Origin: Bacillota bacterium
GTDB taxonomy: Bacteria; Bacillota; Clostridia; Christensenellales; Aristaeellaceae
Assembly: GCA_023411175.1 (NCBI GenBank)
Contig: JAEYPB010000043.1
Span: 35,712-99,711, forward strand
Direction of reading: 5' to 3'
DNA length: 64,000 bases
Program-made: the position numbers and the translations under genes
Notes under the pieces: model-generated
Database searches by the model: none
Seen by the model: the letters and a program-made list of their open reading frames with translations, nothing else
What the model was told of the DNA's origin: nothing
In this document: piece after piece, positions 14,877 through 23,700 of the stretch
How positions within the stretch are numbered: position 1 is the stretch's first letter
How the letters are laid out: each line of letters begins with the position of its first letter

Positions 14877-16349
14877 TTAGACGGTCTCCGCCGCATCCGC
14901 GGCTGCATCGGGCTTCGGCGCGCCCTCCGGCGCTTCCTTCTGCGCGCGGCCCACCAATCCGCCGGTGGAGATGTCCCGGATCATCTTCGGGACGTCCAGC
15001 CCCACCGAGGCCTTCATCGCCTCGAAGGTCTGGAGCATCGACCCGGTCACGTCCCGGGTGAGGCCGCTGGTCGCGCCCTCGCCAAAGAGGATGATCTTCT
15101 CGGTCTTTGCAAGCGGTTCGCCGATGGCGCGGGCGATCTCCGGCATCCGATCGACCACCATTTCCAGCATCGCGGCCTGCCCGTAGTTCTGCATGGCGTC
15201 GGCCTTGAGTTCCAGCGCCTCCGCTTCGGCCTTGCCCTTGAGGAGGATCGCCTCTGCCTGCCGCTGCGCCTCGTAGAACTGGGCGTCCGCGATGGCCTGA
15301 CGCTCGGCCCGCTCGGCCTCGGCCCGGGCGATGCGGGCGTCGCGCTCGGCGTTCGCCTTCTCGCGAATTTCGACGTTGAGCCGCTCGCGCTCGACTTCCA
15401 CCTGCTGGCGGCTGAGGTCTGTCTCGCGCTGCAGACGCACCATTTCGGCGGCGGCGCGCTCCTCTTCGAACGTCTTGCGCGCAACTTCCTTCTGCACGTC
15501 GTAGGCGATGTCGGCGTCCGCGCGGGAGCGGTCCTCAAGAATTTTGTACTCGGCCTTTTTGAGCGCAAGAATCTTCGCCTGCTCGGCAATCAGCGCTTGT
15601 GCCTCCAGCTCAGCCTTGTTGCCCTGCTGCCGCGCCTCGGCGGAGCGGATCTGCGTATCGCGCTCGGCCTCCGCCTTGGCGATGGCGGCGTCGCGCATCT
15701 TCTCCTGAATGTTGCGGGTGGCCATGGTTTCGACCACCCTGTCGTCATCGGAGAAGTTCTGGATGGTGATGTTGACGATTTCAAGGCCCATGTTGCGCAT
15801 GTCGGAAGCCGCCGCCTTGGAGGTCTCCGCCGCAAACTTGTCGCGGTTCTGCACGAGGTCCGCGATGGTCATGCGGCCGATGATCTCGCGCATGTTGCCC
15901 TCCAGCACCTGCGTGGCGATGGCCGCGATGTCCGCCGGCTTCCAACCGAGGAACTGCTCGGCAGCGGTGGCGATGGATACGTCGTCCGAGCCGAACTTGA
16001 TGTTGGCGACGCCATCCACCATGACCGGGATGTACTCCTGAGACGGCACCGGCTGCGTGGTGCGGATGTCCACCTGCATGATGCCCATGTTGAGCTGATC
16101 GACGCGCTCAAAGAACGGAATGACAAAGGTCGCGCCGCCGCGCACGATGCGGTAGCCGAAGCGCTTGACCACCTCGCGCCCGTTATCGTCCTTGACGCGG
16201 TACTTCCTGCGCCGCCCCGAGATGATCAGCGCCACGTTGGGCGCGACCTTGACGTACTGCACACGAAACGCGATCAAAAGTACCATGACCACCACCGCGA
16301 GGCCGACCCACCCGATCCCCGGCAGCATGAACAGCTTGTCCCAATTCAC
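14877..16349 (-). CDS. Flotillin-like SPFH/band 7 membrane scaffold protein
   Basis: About 490 residues. One N-terminal membrane segment (VGLAVVVMVLLIAFRVQYVKV), then an SPFH domain (residues about 35-215) and a long coiled coil very rich in Ala and Glu with EAEA/KAEAER repeats, ending in a flexible Pro/Ala tail. Flotillins organise membrane microdomains and oligomerise through this coiled coil. The start is uncertain: GGAGGG abuts the ATG at 16355 but stands 7 nt ahead of a GTG at 16349, which is therefore preferred. Partner NfeD-type proteins are not adjacent. It is a monocistronic unit between a promoter near 16410-16435 and the shared terminator. Confidence 0.9.
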   Translation of the reverse strand: MNWDKLFMLPGIGWVGLAVVVMVLLIAFRVQYVKVAPNVALIISGRRRKYRVKDDNGREVVKRFGYRIVRGGATFVIPFFERVDQLNMGIMQVDIRTTQPVPSQEYIPVMVDGVANIKFGSDDVSIATAAEQFLGWKPADIAAIATQVLEGNMREIIGRMTIADLVQNRDKFAAETSKAAASDMRNMGLEIVNITIQNFSDDDRVVETMATRNIQEKMRDAAIAKAEAERDTQIRSAEARQQGNKAELEAQALIAEQAKILALKKAEYKILEDRSRADADIAYDVQKEVARKTFEEERAAAEMVRLQRETDLSRQQVEVERERLNVEIREKANAERDARIARAEAERAERQAIADAQFYEAQRQAEAILLKGKAEAEALELKADAMQNYGQAAMLEMVVDRMPEIARAIGEPLAKTEKIILFGEGATSGLTRDVTGSMLQTFEAMKASVGLDVPKMIRDISTGGLVGRAQKEAPEGAPKPDAAADAAETV

Positions 16350-16406
16350 CGGCATCCCTCCAAGCGTCGTTTGTCCCTTGTAGTACGGTGGGCGCTTGCC
16401 CGCTCC

Positions 16407-16435
16407 ATTATGGCACAATTTGTTAATATACACAA
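16407..16435 (-). promoter_or_regulatory. Probable promoter of the flotillin gene
   Basis: TTGTGT (16430-16435) and CATAAT (16407-16412) on the minus strand, 17 bp apart, about 55 nt before the start codon. Both boxes deviate from consensus. Confidence 0.45.
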
Positions 16436-16450
16436 TACGCAAACGCAAAA

Positions 16451-16474
16451 ATGGCGTCCGTTTTCGGACGCCAT
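16451..16474 (-). terminator. Terminator of the kinase operon
   Basis: Perfect 10-bp stem (ATGGCGTCCG / CGGACGCCAT), 4-nt loop AAAA, followed on the minus strand by TTTTGCGTTT. It lies 17 nt after the stop of the P-loop kinase gene and before the flotillin promoter. Confidence 0.85.
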
Positions 16475-16490
16475 CCCTGCACTCAAACCG

Positions 16491-17228
16491 CTACATTTCC
16501 GCGTATTCGCCGTCGCCAGCGACCCGGAAGTTGACGTCTCCCCGCGCGCTGTGCCCGAGGTAGCGGCGGATGTTAGGCCCGTCGCAGCCCTCATAGTGGG
16601 CGCGGGCTTCCGCCTCGTCCGCGCCGCCCAGCATCTTACGCCGGATCAGCCGATCCTTCAGCACCGCTTCGTCCGCCCACAGCGCAATGGCATAATCGCA
16701 TCCATCCCGAAGGCCCGAATACCCCGGTTCGTTCAGAAGCAGCCAGTTGCCCTCTACCAAAAGGATTTTACCGGTCACCGGGATGGCGCCATCCACCACA
16801 TCGTGCAGCCGCCTGTCGTAAGCGGGCCAGCGCCCGAGGCCAGCCTTCAGCGCGCGCACCGCATCCGCGAGCGCCACCGCGTCAAACGTCTCAGGGCTGC
16901 CCTTGACCCGAGCCATGGGCAAGGTTTCACCATCCCGAACCGCCGTATGGGCTGCAATGTATCGCGCAGGGTAGTGAAAGCCATCCATTGGCAGCGCTTG
17001 CAATAGACCCGGCGCGCGCGCCGCCGCGAGATGCTCCATGAGAAGCGACAGCGTGCTCTTGCCCGCGCCGGGCGGACCCGCGAGGAAGGCGACCAGACGC
17101 CCGCCACCCGCCGCCTGTTGGGCAAAAAGATGGTCGATCAATCCCTCCAGAGTGCGCTCCGACGCTTCGGAGAGCAATGCCGATAGGCCGAATCCGCTGA
17201 CCGTGAGCTCAAACCTGCGCCCCGCCAT
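16491..17228 (-). CDS. Nucleoside/nucleotide kinase family P-loop protein
   Basis: 245 residues of the uridine kinase/pantothenate kinase-like P-loop superfamily. Walker A is GPPGAGKSTL (residues about 51-60); the substrate-binding MDGFHYP motif near residue 81 is typical of PanK and phosphoribulokinase relatives; ILLVEGNWLLLNEPGY is the Walker B-like strand; KDRLIRRKMLGG gives lid arginines. It overlaps nothing but lies 1 nt after the PfkB kinase gene, so both are translated from one mRNA. The pair suggests phosphorylation of a sugar or sugar-like compound, such as the fructose-linked FrcK relatives, but the substrate is unknown. Confidence 0.8.
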   Translation of the reverse strand: MAGRRFELTVSGFGLSALLSEASERTLEGLIDHLFAQQAAGGGRLVAFLAGPPGAGKSTLSLLMEHLAAARAPGLLQALPMDGFHYPARYIAAHTAVRDGETLPMARVKGSPETFDAVALADAVRALKAGLGRWPAYDRRLHDVVDGAIPVTGKILLVEGNWLLLNEPGYSGLRDGCDYAIALWADEAVLKDRLIRRKMLGGADEAEARAHYEGCDGPNIRRYLGHSARGDVNFRVAGDGEYAEM

Positions 17229-17229
17229 C

Positions 17230-18165
17230 TTACACGTCCTCCCGCACGCTTCGTACCCGCGTCATGCGCTCAAGCTCCTCAAAGTCCCGGAGGGTGCCGG
17301 AAGCGCCCACCTTGCCGACGCACACCGCCCCCGCGGCGTTGGCATAAACGAGACAGTCTGAGAGCCCATAGCCCTTTTCCTGCGCCGCCAGGAAGCCCGA
17401 CACAAAGGCGTCACCTGCGCCGGTGGTATCCACCACCTCCGCCGGAAAGCCCGGCGAGGCGTATTCCTTGCCCTCCGAGAGCGCCACACAGCCTTGCACT
17501 CCGCATTTGACCACCACCGTCCGAGGGCCCATGCTGGCAAAGATGCGGGCGGCGTCGATTGGCCGGTCGCAGCCGGTGAGGCTGCGCGCCTCCCGCTGGC
17601 TGGGCAGGAAGATGTCCACATTCTTCAGCACATGGGAAAAGGGCGCGAGATGCTCCTGCGCCATTTCGTTGGTGGCGTCCAGCGCGGTCACAAGGCCTGC
17701 GGCCTTCGCCCGCGCCATCAGCCGCGCCATTCCCTCCCCGTCAAGCCCCGGAAGCCCGAAGGCGCTGCCCACGTACATTAACCCCGCGCCTTCAAAGGCC
17801 GCGTCCCGGATGTCCGGCTCCGCCAGTTGGTGGCTCGCGCCACGGAAGGAGACAAAGCTGCGCTCGCCGTCCGGCCGGATCAAAACCGCCGCCGCAGATG
17901 TGGGTGCGTCCTTCTCCACCAGACGGGCCTCCACCCCCTGCCGGACAAGGCTTCCGCGCAGCAGGTCGCCCAACTCATCTCGACCGACGCCGGAGACCAG
18001 CCGAACCTTCGCGCCGAGCGCCGCCATGTTGCCCGCGGCATTGAACGCGTCGCCGCCGCCGAGCAGCCTGACAAAATCCGCCCGCGTGGTATCCCGGGCC
18101 AGCGTCTCCTCCGATACCGGCTTGACCAACACGTCGCATACCGCAATACCCACACAAAGGATCAT
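17230..18165 (-). CDS. PfkB family carbohydrate kinase
   Basis: 311 residues of the ribokinase/PfkB fold. Signature 1 lies in LLGGGDAFNAAGNMAALGAK and signature 2 in DTTGAGDAFVSGFLAAQEKG, whose Asp is the catalytic base. The likely role is ATP-dependent phosphorylation of a sugar or nucleoside; the substrate cannot be assigned. The ATG at 18165 is favoured by GGGGGAG 5 nt upstream; an earlier ATG at 18192 lacks a site. First gene of a two-gene operon with the P-loop kinase, with no transporter adjacent. Confidence 0.88.
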   Translation of the reverse strand: MILCVGIAVCDVLVKPVSEETLARDTTRADFVRLLGGGDAFNAAGNMAALGAKVRLVSGVGRDELGDLLRGSLVRQGVEARLVEKDAPTSAAAVLIRPDGERSFVSFRGASHQLAEPDIRDAAFEGAGLMYVGSAFGLPGLDGEGMARLMARAKAAGLVTALDATNEMAQEHLAPFSHVLKNVDIFLPSQREARSLTGCDRPIDAARIFASMGPRTVVVKCGVQGCVALSEGKEYASPGFPAEVVDTTGAGDAFVSGFLAAQEKGYGLSDCLVYANAAGAVCVGKVGASGTLRDFEELERMTRVRSVREDV

Positions 18166-18198
18166 GCTTTCTCCCCCATCCTTATGGCTCATGTTTCG

Positions 18199-18227
18199 AT
18201 TATAGCAGCCGCCCGTCTCTCTGCCAA
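18199..18227 (-). promoter_or_regulatory. Sigma-A promoter of the kinase operon
   Basis: TTGGCA (18222-18227) and TATAAT (18199-18204) on the minus strand, 17 bp apart, about 30 nt before the PfkB start. Confidence 0.75.
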
Positions 18228-18275
18228 TAGCTTCCGCGCGCGAAGGATGCCTCCCCGGCAGGTTCAGTACAGATG

Positions 18276-18305
18276 AATCGCCCGGGCCGTTCGGCCCGGG
18301 CGATT
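18276..18305 (-). terminator. Strong hairpin after the solute-binding protein gene
   Basis: A perfect 13-bp stem with a 4-nt loop, 25 nt after the stop of the solute-binding protein gene. No U-tract follows on the minus strand, so it may serve as an mRNA 3' stabiliser or a factor-assisted terminator. Confidence 0.5.
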
Positions 18306-18329
18306 GAGAAGGTTCAATGCGCGCTGGGT

Positions 18330-20660
18330 TTAGGGCGCCGCGGTGGTTTCCGGTTCGACCGCCTCGGCAGCGGGTTCTTCCGTGGCAGCGGGTTCTTCCG
18401 TGGCGGCGGGCTCAGCCGCTTCGGCGGCAGGCACTTCGGCCGCGGGCTCCGTCAGACTGGGCAGTTCCAGCGCCTCGCCGAGGTACGCGTACATCAGCGC
18501 CGACGGCCACGACCAATGGGCGTTGGGCAGGAAACCCTGCACCTCGTTGTCGGCGAAATCGTAGTACACGTTGGAGTAGAGCGGGATCGTCGGCAGCACT
18601 TCGCTGTAGCGCTGCATCAGCTTCAGCCAGCGCTCGGTGTAGGCCGCTTCGTCGCCGGGCGTGGTCTCCCGCAGGTTCAAGGCCAGAGCGAGAAGCTTGT
18701 CGTCGTTGATGCCGTACTGGTTGAGCGAGCCCTGGTACTCCGAATCGCCGTTAAAGGCGAAGTAGGGATCGAACACGTAGGTGAAGTTCGTAGCGAAGGC
18801 GAACATGTTGTAGGTGCGGCTGGTCTGGCGGTTGACGGAGGCGAGCATCTCGGCAAAGTCCACGTCGGTGATCTGAACGTCAAAGCCGAGGCCCGTGAGA
18901 TTCGCGGTGATCATCTCGTCCAGAAGCGTCGCCGCCTGGCTGTCCTTGAGCTTGGCGAAGTGCAGCCTGAGGGGCAGGAGCGTGCTGTCACCAACCTTGA
19001 CCGCCTCGACGACCGGATTCTCCACCGCGTTGTACGCGCGCAGCGCGGCGCCCTTGAGCAGCTTGTAGCGCACCAGATCGGTGCCTTCGACGAACTTGTC
19101 GCCCTTTTCATTGAGCGTCCAGCCGTCTTTTTCAAGAAGCTCCCTGGCCGCCGCCAGATCGAGCGGGTAGGTGGTTACGAGTTCGCTCATCTCGTTGACG
19201 TACTGGTTGACCATCCACTGGCCGAGGCCGTAGTAGCTGTAGACCGCCTGGCCGTTGTCGCCGGTGAAGGCCTTGGCGAAAGTTTCCTTGTCCAGCGCAT
19301 GGGCGATCGCCTTGCGCACGCTGGCGGAGGCGGTGGGCCCTTGTTCATTGGCGAAGCCGATGAAGCCGTAACCGGAGCGCAGGTAGTTGGAAATCTTGAG
19401 CTTCTGTTCCCCGTAGAGCGAGACGCCCTCGGTGATGACCGCCGCGTCGCTGATCTTGTTGATGATGTTCAGCTCGCCGGCCTCAAGCTTCGCAAGCGCC
19501 TCGGCGTTCTTGACGGGCACCAGCGTCACTTCGTCGATCAGCGGGCGCTGCCCCTCATAATTGCCCTTGTAGGCGCGGTTGGCCTTGAAGGCAATCGTGC
19601 CGGTGGCGCGGTCGTAGGAGACCAGCTGATAGGGTCCGGAAGTCACCATCGGGTGGCTCAGATAGCCGGTGTCCGGATCCAGAATGGTGGTTTTGAGGAG
19701 CTCCGAGGTAATGCTGGCCTCGGCTGCCGCCTCGCCCTCCGGCGCGATGTAGGCGCCGTCTCCGTCGTCAGCCACGGTAAAGCCGGGCGCGATGACGCCG
19801 ATCGGATAAGGCGTGACGTTGACATAGGTCAGCTCGTAGAAATACGGCAGGTATCCGTTGTAGATGGTCAGGCTGAAGGTGTCTTCGTCGATCAGCCGGA
19901 CGCCGGAGAATACGTTGGATCTGCCGTTAGAATACGCGGTGAACCCGACCAGCTGGCTGTAGCCGTACGTCGCGGCGCCGATTGCCGCGGTCTCCGGCGC
20001 GCTCTGCAAAAGCACGCTGAATGCGTAATCGCGGGCGGTGATGGGCGTGCCGTCGTTGTACGTCAGGCCGGGGTTAACGTCGAATGTATAGGTCTTGTTG
20101 CCCGCGCCATCCACCTCGGTGCCTGTGACCGTCACGGCGGTGGCGTCCGGGATGTAGCTGGCCTCATTGGTCCAGGCGACGGTGGCGTAGCCATGCAGCA
20201 TGGCGCGCACGTCGATGTCGGAGGTGTTGTTTCCCCACATGTCCGTAAAGAAGTTTCCGCTCACTTCGGTGCCGGAGCCGACGGTCACCTTGGAGCCTTC
20301 CGCCAGTTTGCGGACGACCAGGTCGATGGCGGTATCCTCCAAGAGATTGAAGGATTCGGCCGCGGAATAGCCGTCCGACGGGTCGACCGCCTTCGCGGTG
20401 TACACCCCCGTGGGCAGCGTATCAATGGTGGCGATGCCCGTCGAGTCCGCTGTGTACTCGTACGCCAGCTCGCCGGTGTTGTAGCCGCGCACGGTCACCT
20501 GCGCGCCGACCAGAGGGTTGCCCTGTCCGTCCACAACGCGAAGGATCAGCTTGACCGGTGTCTCGACGACCGCGGCCTGCGCATCGCCAACCGCTTCGGC
20601 TGCGGCGACAGCCTGCACGGACACGAGCAGGATCAGAAGAAGCGCCAGGATCTTTTTCAT
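18330..20660 (-). CDS. Family 5 extracellular solute-binding protein with N-terminal Cna-B-like domain
   Basis: 776 residues. A signal peptide (MKKILALLLILLVSVQAVAA) ends in AxA and has no lipobox Cys, so the protein is not an ordinary lipoprotein. Residues about 34-118 form a beta-sandwich of the Cna-B/carboxypeptidase regulatory type (LRVVDGQGNPLVGAQVTVRG, GIATIDTLPTGVYTAKAV). Residues about 180-700 match the oligopeptide-binding SBP_bac_5 fold (FDVNPGLTYNDGTPITARDY, VRKAIAHALDKETFAKAFTG, LPTIPLYSN). The tail is low-complexity Pro/Ala/Glu/Thr with a short exact DNA repeat. No ABC permease or ATPase gene is adjacent. It lies directly downstream of the giant surface protein gene with no clear promoter of its own. 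Confidence 0.85.
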   Translation of the reverse strand: MKKILALLLILLVSVQAVAAAEAVGDAQAAVVETPVKLILRVVDGQGNPLVGAQVTVRGYNTGELAYEYTADSTGIATIDTLPTGVYTAKAVDPSDGYSAAESFNLLEDTAIDLVVRKLAEGSKVTVGSGTEVSGNFFTDMWGNNTSDIDVRAMLHGYATVAWTNEASYIPDATAVTVTGTEVDGAGNKTYTFDVNPGLTYNDGTPITARDYAFSVLLQSAPETAAIGAATYGYSQLVGFTAYSNGRSNVFSGVRLIDEDTFSLTIYNGYLPYFYELTYVNVTPYPIGVIAPGFTVADDGDGAYIAPEGEAAAEASITSELLKTTILDPDTGYLSHPMVTSGPYQLVSYDRATGTIAFKANRAYKGNYEGQRPLIDEVTLVPVKNAEALAKLEAGELNIINKISDAAVITEGVSLYGEQKLKISNYLRSGYGFIGFANEQGPTASASVRKAIAHALDKETFAKAFTGDNGQAVYSYYGLGQWMVNQYVNEMSELVTTYPLDLAAARELLEKDGWTLNEKGDKFVEGTDLVRYKLLKGAALRAYNAVENPVVEAVKVGDSTLLPLRLHFAKLKDSQAATLLDEMITANLTGLGFDVQITDVDFAEMLASVNRQTSRTYNMFAFATNFTYVFDPYFAFNGDSEYQGSLNQYGINDDKLLALALNLRETTPGDEAAYTERWLKLMQRYSEVLPTIPLYSNVYYDFADNEVQGFLPNAHWSWPSALMYAYLGEALELPSLTEPAAEVPAAEAAEPAATEEPAATEEPAAEAVEPETTAAP

Positions 20661-20723
20661 TGTTGGGTCACCCCTTTTCGTACTGTTGGACTAGGTCGGT
20701 TCTCGGTGCCCAAAGCCGGGGAC

Positions 20724-20755
20724 ATCCGGTCGGCCGATTGCTCGGCCGGCCGGAT
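20724..20755 (-). terminator. Imperfect stem-loop between the giant surface gene and the solute-binding protein gene
   Basis: Two 13-nt arms with a single mismatch enclose a 6-nt loop, 40 nt after the stop of the giant gene. No U-tract follows, so it may be a processing or stability element rather than a true terminator. A small GCCCG/CGGGC hairpin stands just before it. Confidence 0.4.
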
Positions 20756-20794
20756 GACTGCCCGCTTACGGGCGCTTAAGTATCTGGTTCTCGA

Positions 20795-23700
20795 TCAGTC
20801 GAAGCTGTCGCCGACGTTCGCCACCGTGCCGCCCGCCAGCGGGATGCCCAGCTCTGTGAGCTCGACTGCGGCCTCCTCAATCAGCGCGTACACCGCGTTG
20901 ATCGTGGTGTCTCTGGTCACGTTGCCGTCCCAGGCGGAGGCGGGCTTATCCCATCCGATGAAGGTGTAGTTCACACGATCGGAGGTAACCGTCGGCGCCG
21001 TGGTCGAGCCGCCATGCTTGACCTTAACTTGCTTGAGCGGGATGCCGTTGTAGTCCACGAAGGTGATGGTCACGTAGGAAGTGTTGGTCACCTCCAAGCC
21101 GTTGTGGGTCGCAGTGTAACGCGGGGCTGCCGGAACGACGGGTTCGTACACCGTGTAGTCGATCTTGCCGTTCTCGTCGTACTCCGGCAGATCCTCGAAG
21201 ACGTAGGACCAGCTCGCGCCGCTGCCCTGCGGGTCGGCGATGGTTGCGCTTCTGTCGAACGCGCCGTTCTTCAAAAGCTCCAGCGTCAGCGGGGTGGCGG
21301 GCCTGTAGAAGGCGTCACCGTCGTCCCAGATCTTCCGGATGATGACATCCGCCAGCTTGGTGTTGGTGAAGTCCATGCCGTCCTGCTCGCTCGAATAGCC
21401 TTCCACCGGGGACTCCGTCACGTGGTATTCGTAGACGTGTCCGTCGGCTTCCTCGCCATCCAGCACCGCATCGCCCACCGCGTAGGTCGGCAGATCTTCG
21501 AAGAGGTAGCTCGTGCCGCCGCCGGTGATCGTCGCCTTCCTGTAGGGTTCGTCACTCTCGCCGGGGTTCGGGTTGTCGCGCCACAGGTTGATCGTCACCG
21601 TCGGGCGAAGCTCGGGTGTTTCGGCGTATCCGTCGATCCAGGCCTTGCTGCCGCCGAGGTCGAATTCGACCTGCTTGATCGTGTTGAAGAAGTCCTCGCC
21701 ATCCTGATCGCTCTCGTAGGTATCCGGCGTCACCTCTTCAACCCTGTAGCTGAACTTGTGGCCGTCCGGCGTCTCGCCCGGATTCACATCGCTGCCCACC
21801 GCGTAGGTCGGAAGGTCCGTGAAGCTGTAGCTTTCGCCGCCGTCCGTGATCGTCGTGCTCGCGTAGAACACGCTGTCGCGGTACAGGTTGATCGTCACAT
21901 CCGGCCGCTCTTCGGGCGTCTCACCGAGGTGGTCCACCCAGCTCTTGCTGCCTTCGATGTCGAACAGCACCTGCTTGATCGTGTTGAAGAAGTCTTCGCC
22001 ATCCTGATCGCTCTCGTAGGTATCCGGCGTCACCTCTTCAACCGTGTAGGTGTAGGCGTGACCGTCAACCGTTTCACCGGGTTTCACCGCGTCTCCCACC
22101 GCGTATACCGGCAGGTTCGTGAAGCTGTAGCTTCCGCCGCCGTTCGTGATGGTCGTGCTCGCGTAGAACACGCTGTCGCGGTACAGGTTGATCGTCACAT
22201 CCGGCCGCTCCGCCGGGGTATTGGCCTTGTCGTCCACCCAGGCCTTGGTGCCGGTCACCTGGGTGTACCGCTGCTTAATCGTGTTGGTGACCGTCGCGCT
22301 GCGGCCGTCCGTCGCCTTCTGATAGCTGACCGTGTATTTGCCTGGGACGGGGAATTCCACCACGCCGTAGACGATGGTGCCGCCGCCCTGCTTGTAAACC
22401 GGCAGGGTATCCCAGGTGTGCGTCCAGCCGTTGTTGTTCGTCAGCTTCCTGCTGCTAAGCGGAACCGGAATGTTGTCGGCGGTCAGGGTAACCCAGACCT
22501 CAGCCAGTCGGTTGGAAGCGTTCCCATCCACCCACTGTTTGGTGGCGGTAAAGGTCGTCTTGGGCACGACATACCAGTTGATGATGTCGTACTTTCCGAG
22601 GCCCTTGGTCGACGTATACCCCTCCGTGGTGTCGTTCTCCCGGACGGAGTAGTTGATCTCGTAGGCGTGGTCGTCGTCGTAGCGGTACTTGTCAAGCCCC
22701 GTGAAGCTGTAGGTCCAGCTCGATCCGGTGGCGTTGACCTTCTTGGCGGGATCGAACACTTCACCATCCGCAAGCAGCTCGATCTCCACGGAGCCAGGCC
22801 GTTTGTTGAAGAAGTTGAAGCTGTCCATCCAAGTCTTGGTGCCACGCACGTCGATCTTCACCTGAGTAATCGTGTTCGTGAAGTCGAAGCCGTTTTGCGC
22901 CTTGTCGTAACCAGGCACGGTAGCCTCTTCCACGCGGTAGCTGTAGGTGTGCCCATCCTCCGGCGCGTTCGCAGCCACGTCGCCGCCGATCGCGTACTTC
23001 GGAAGGTCCTCGAAGAGGTAGCCGGTGCCGCCGCCCGTGATCCGTGCGGTTTTGAAGAGCACTTCGTCACGGTAGAGGTTGATCGTCACCGTCGGGCGGA
23101 GCCACGGGGTGTCGGCCTTGTCGTCCACCCACTTCTTCGTACCGCCGATGTCCAGATAGACCTGATTGAGCCGGTTGGTGATGGTCGATCCAGCCTCGGC
23201 CGTCATCGGCGTGTAGGTTGGCTCGTAGGCATCGTCCAGATTGGTCTCTTCCACGCTGTAGACGATGGTCGCGCCGCCCGCTTTGTACTTGGGCAGGTTC
23301 TCCCATTTGGCCGTCCAGCCGTTGCCGTCGTTCAGCGTCTTGGTGTCCTGGTTGGGCGCGGGTTGGCCGTCTGCAAGCAGCCGGACCGTCACCGTTTCCG
23401 GACGAAGCTCGCCATCGCCGTCCACCCACGTCTTGGTGACCTTGAAGGACACCTTCGGCATGGTGAACTTGTTCACGATGTCATACTCGTCCTTGTCCCA
23501 GTCCCCGCCCGAATGTCTGCTCCGGTCGCCCTCTTCCAAGCGCCAGGTGTACCCTTCTGCCGGGTTGTTCTCCCGCACAGAGTAGTCGATCACGTAGGCT
23601 TTGTCGCCGACGTAGCGGTACTTGTCAAGCTCCGTGAAGCTGTAGCTCCAACTCGAGCCTGTGGCGCTGACTTTCTTGGCGGGTGTAAGCGGGTTGCCGT

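Noticed and set aside
20795..20860. LPXTG sorting signal at the end of the giant protein
   Set aside because: No LPXTG-like motif followed by a hydrophobic stretch and basic tail is present; the last residues are polar.
18273..20969. Very long plus-strand open frame (about 898 codons)
   Set aside because: It is antisense to the solute-binding protein gene, which has a signal peptide, a clear domain and a ribosome site. High GC removes stops in the antisense frame.
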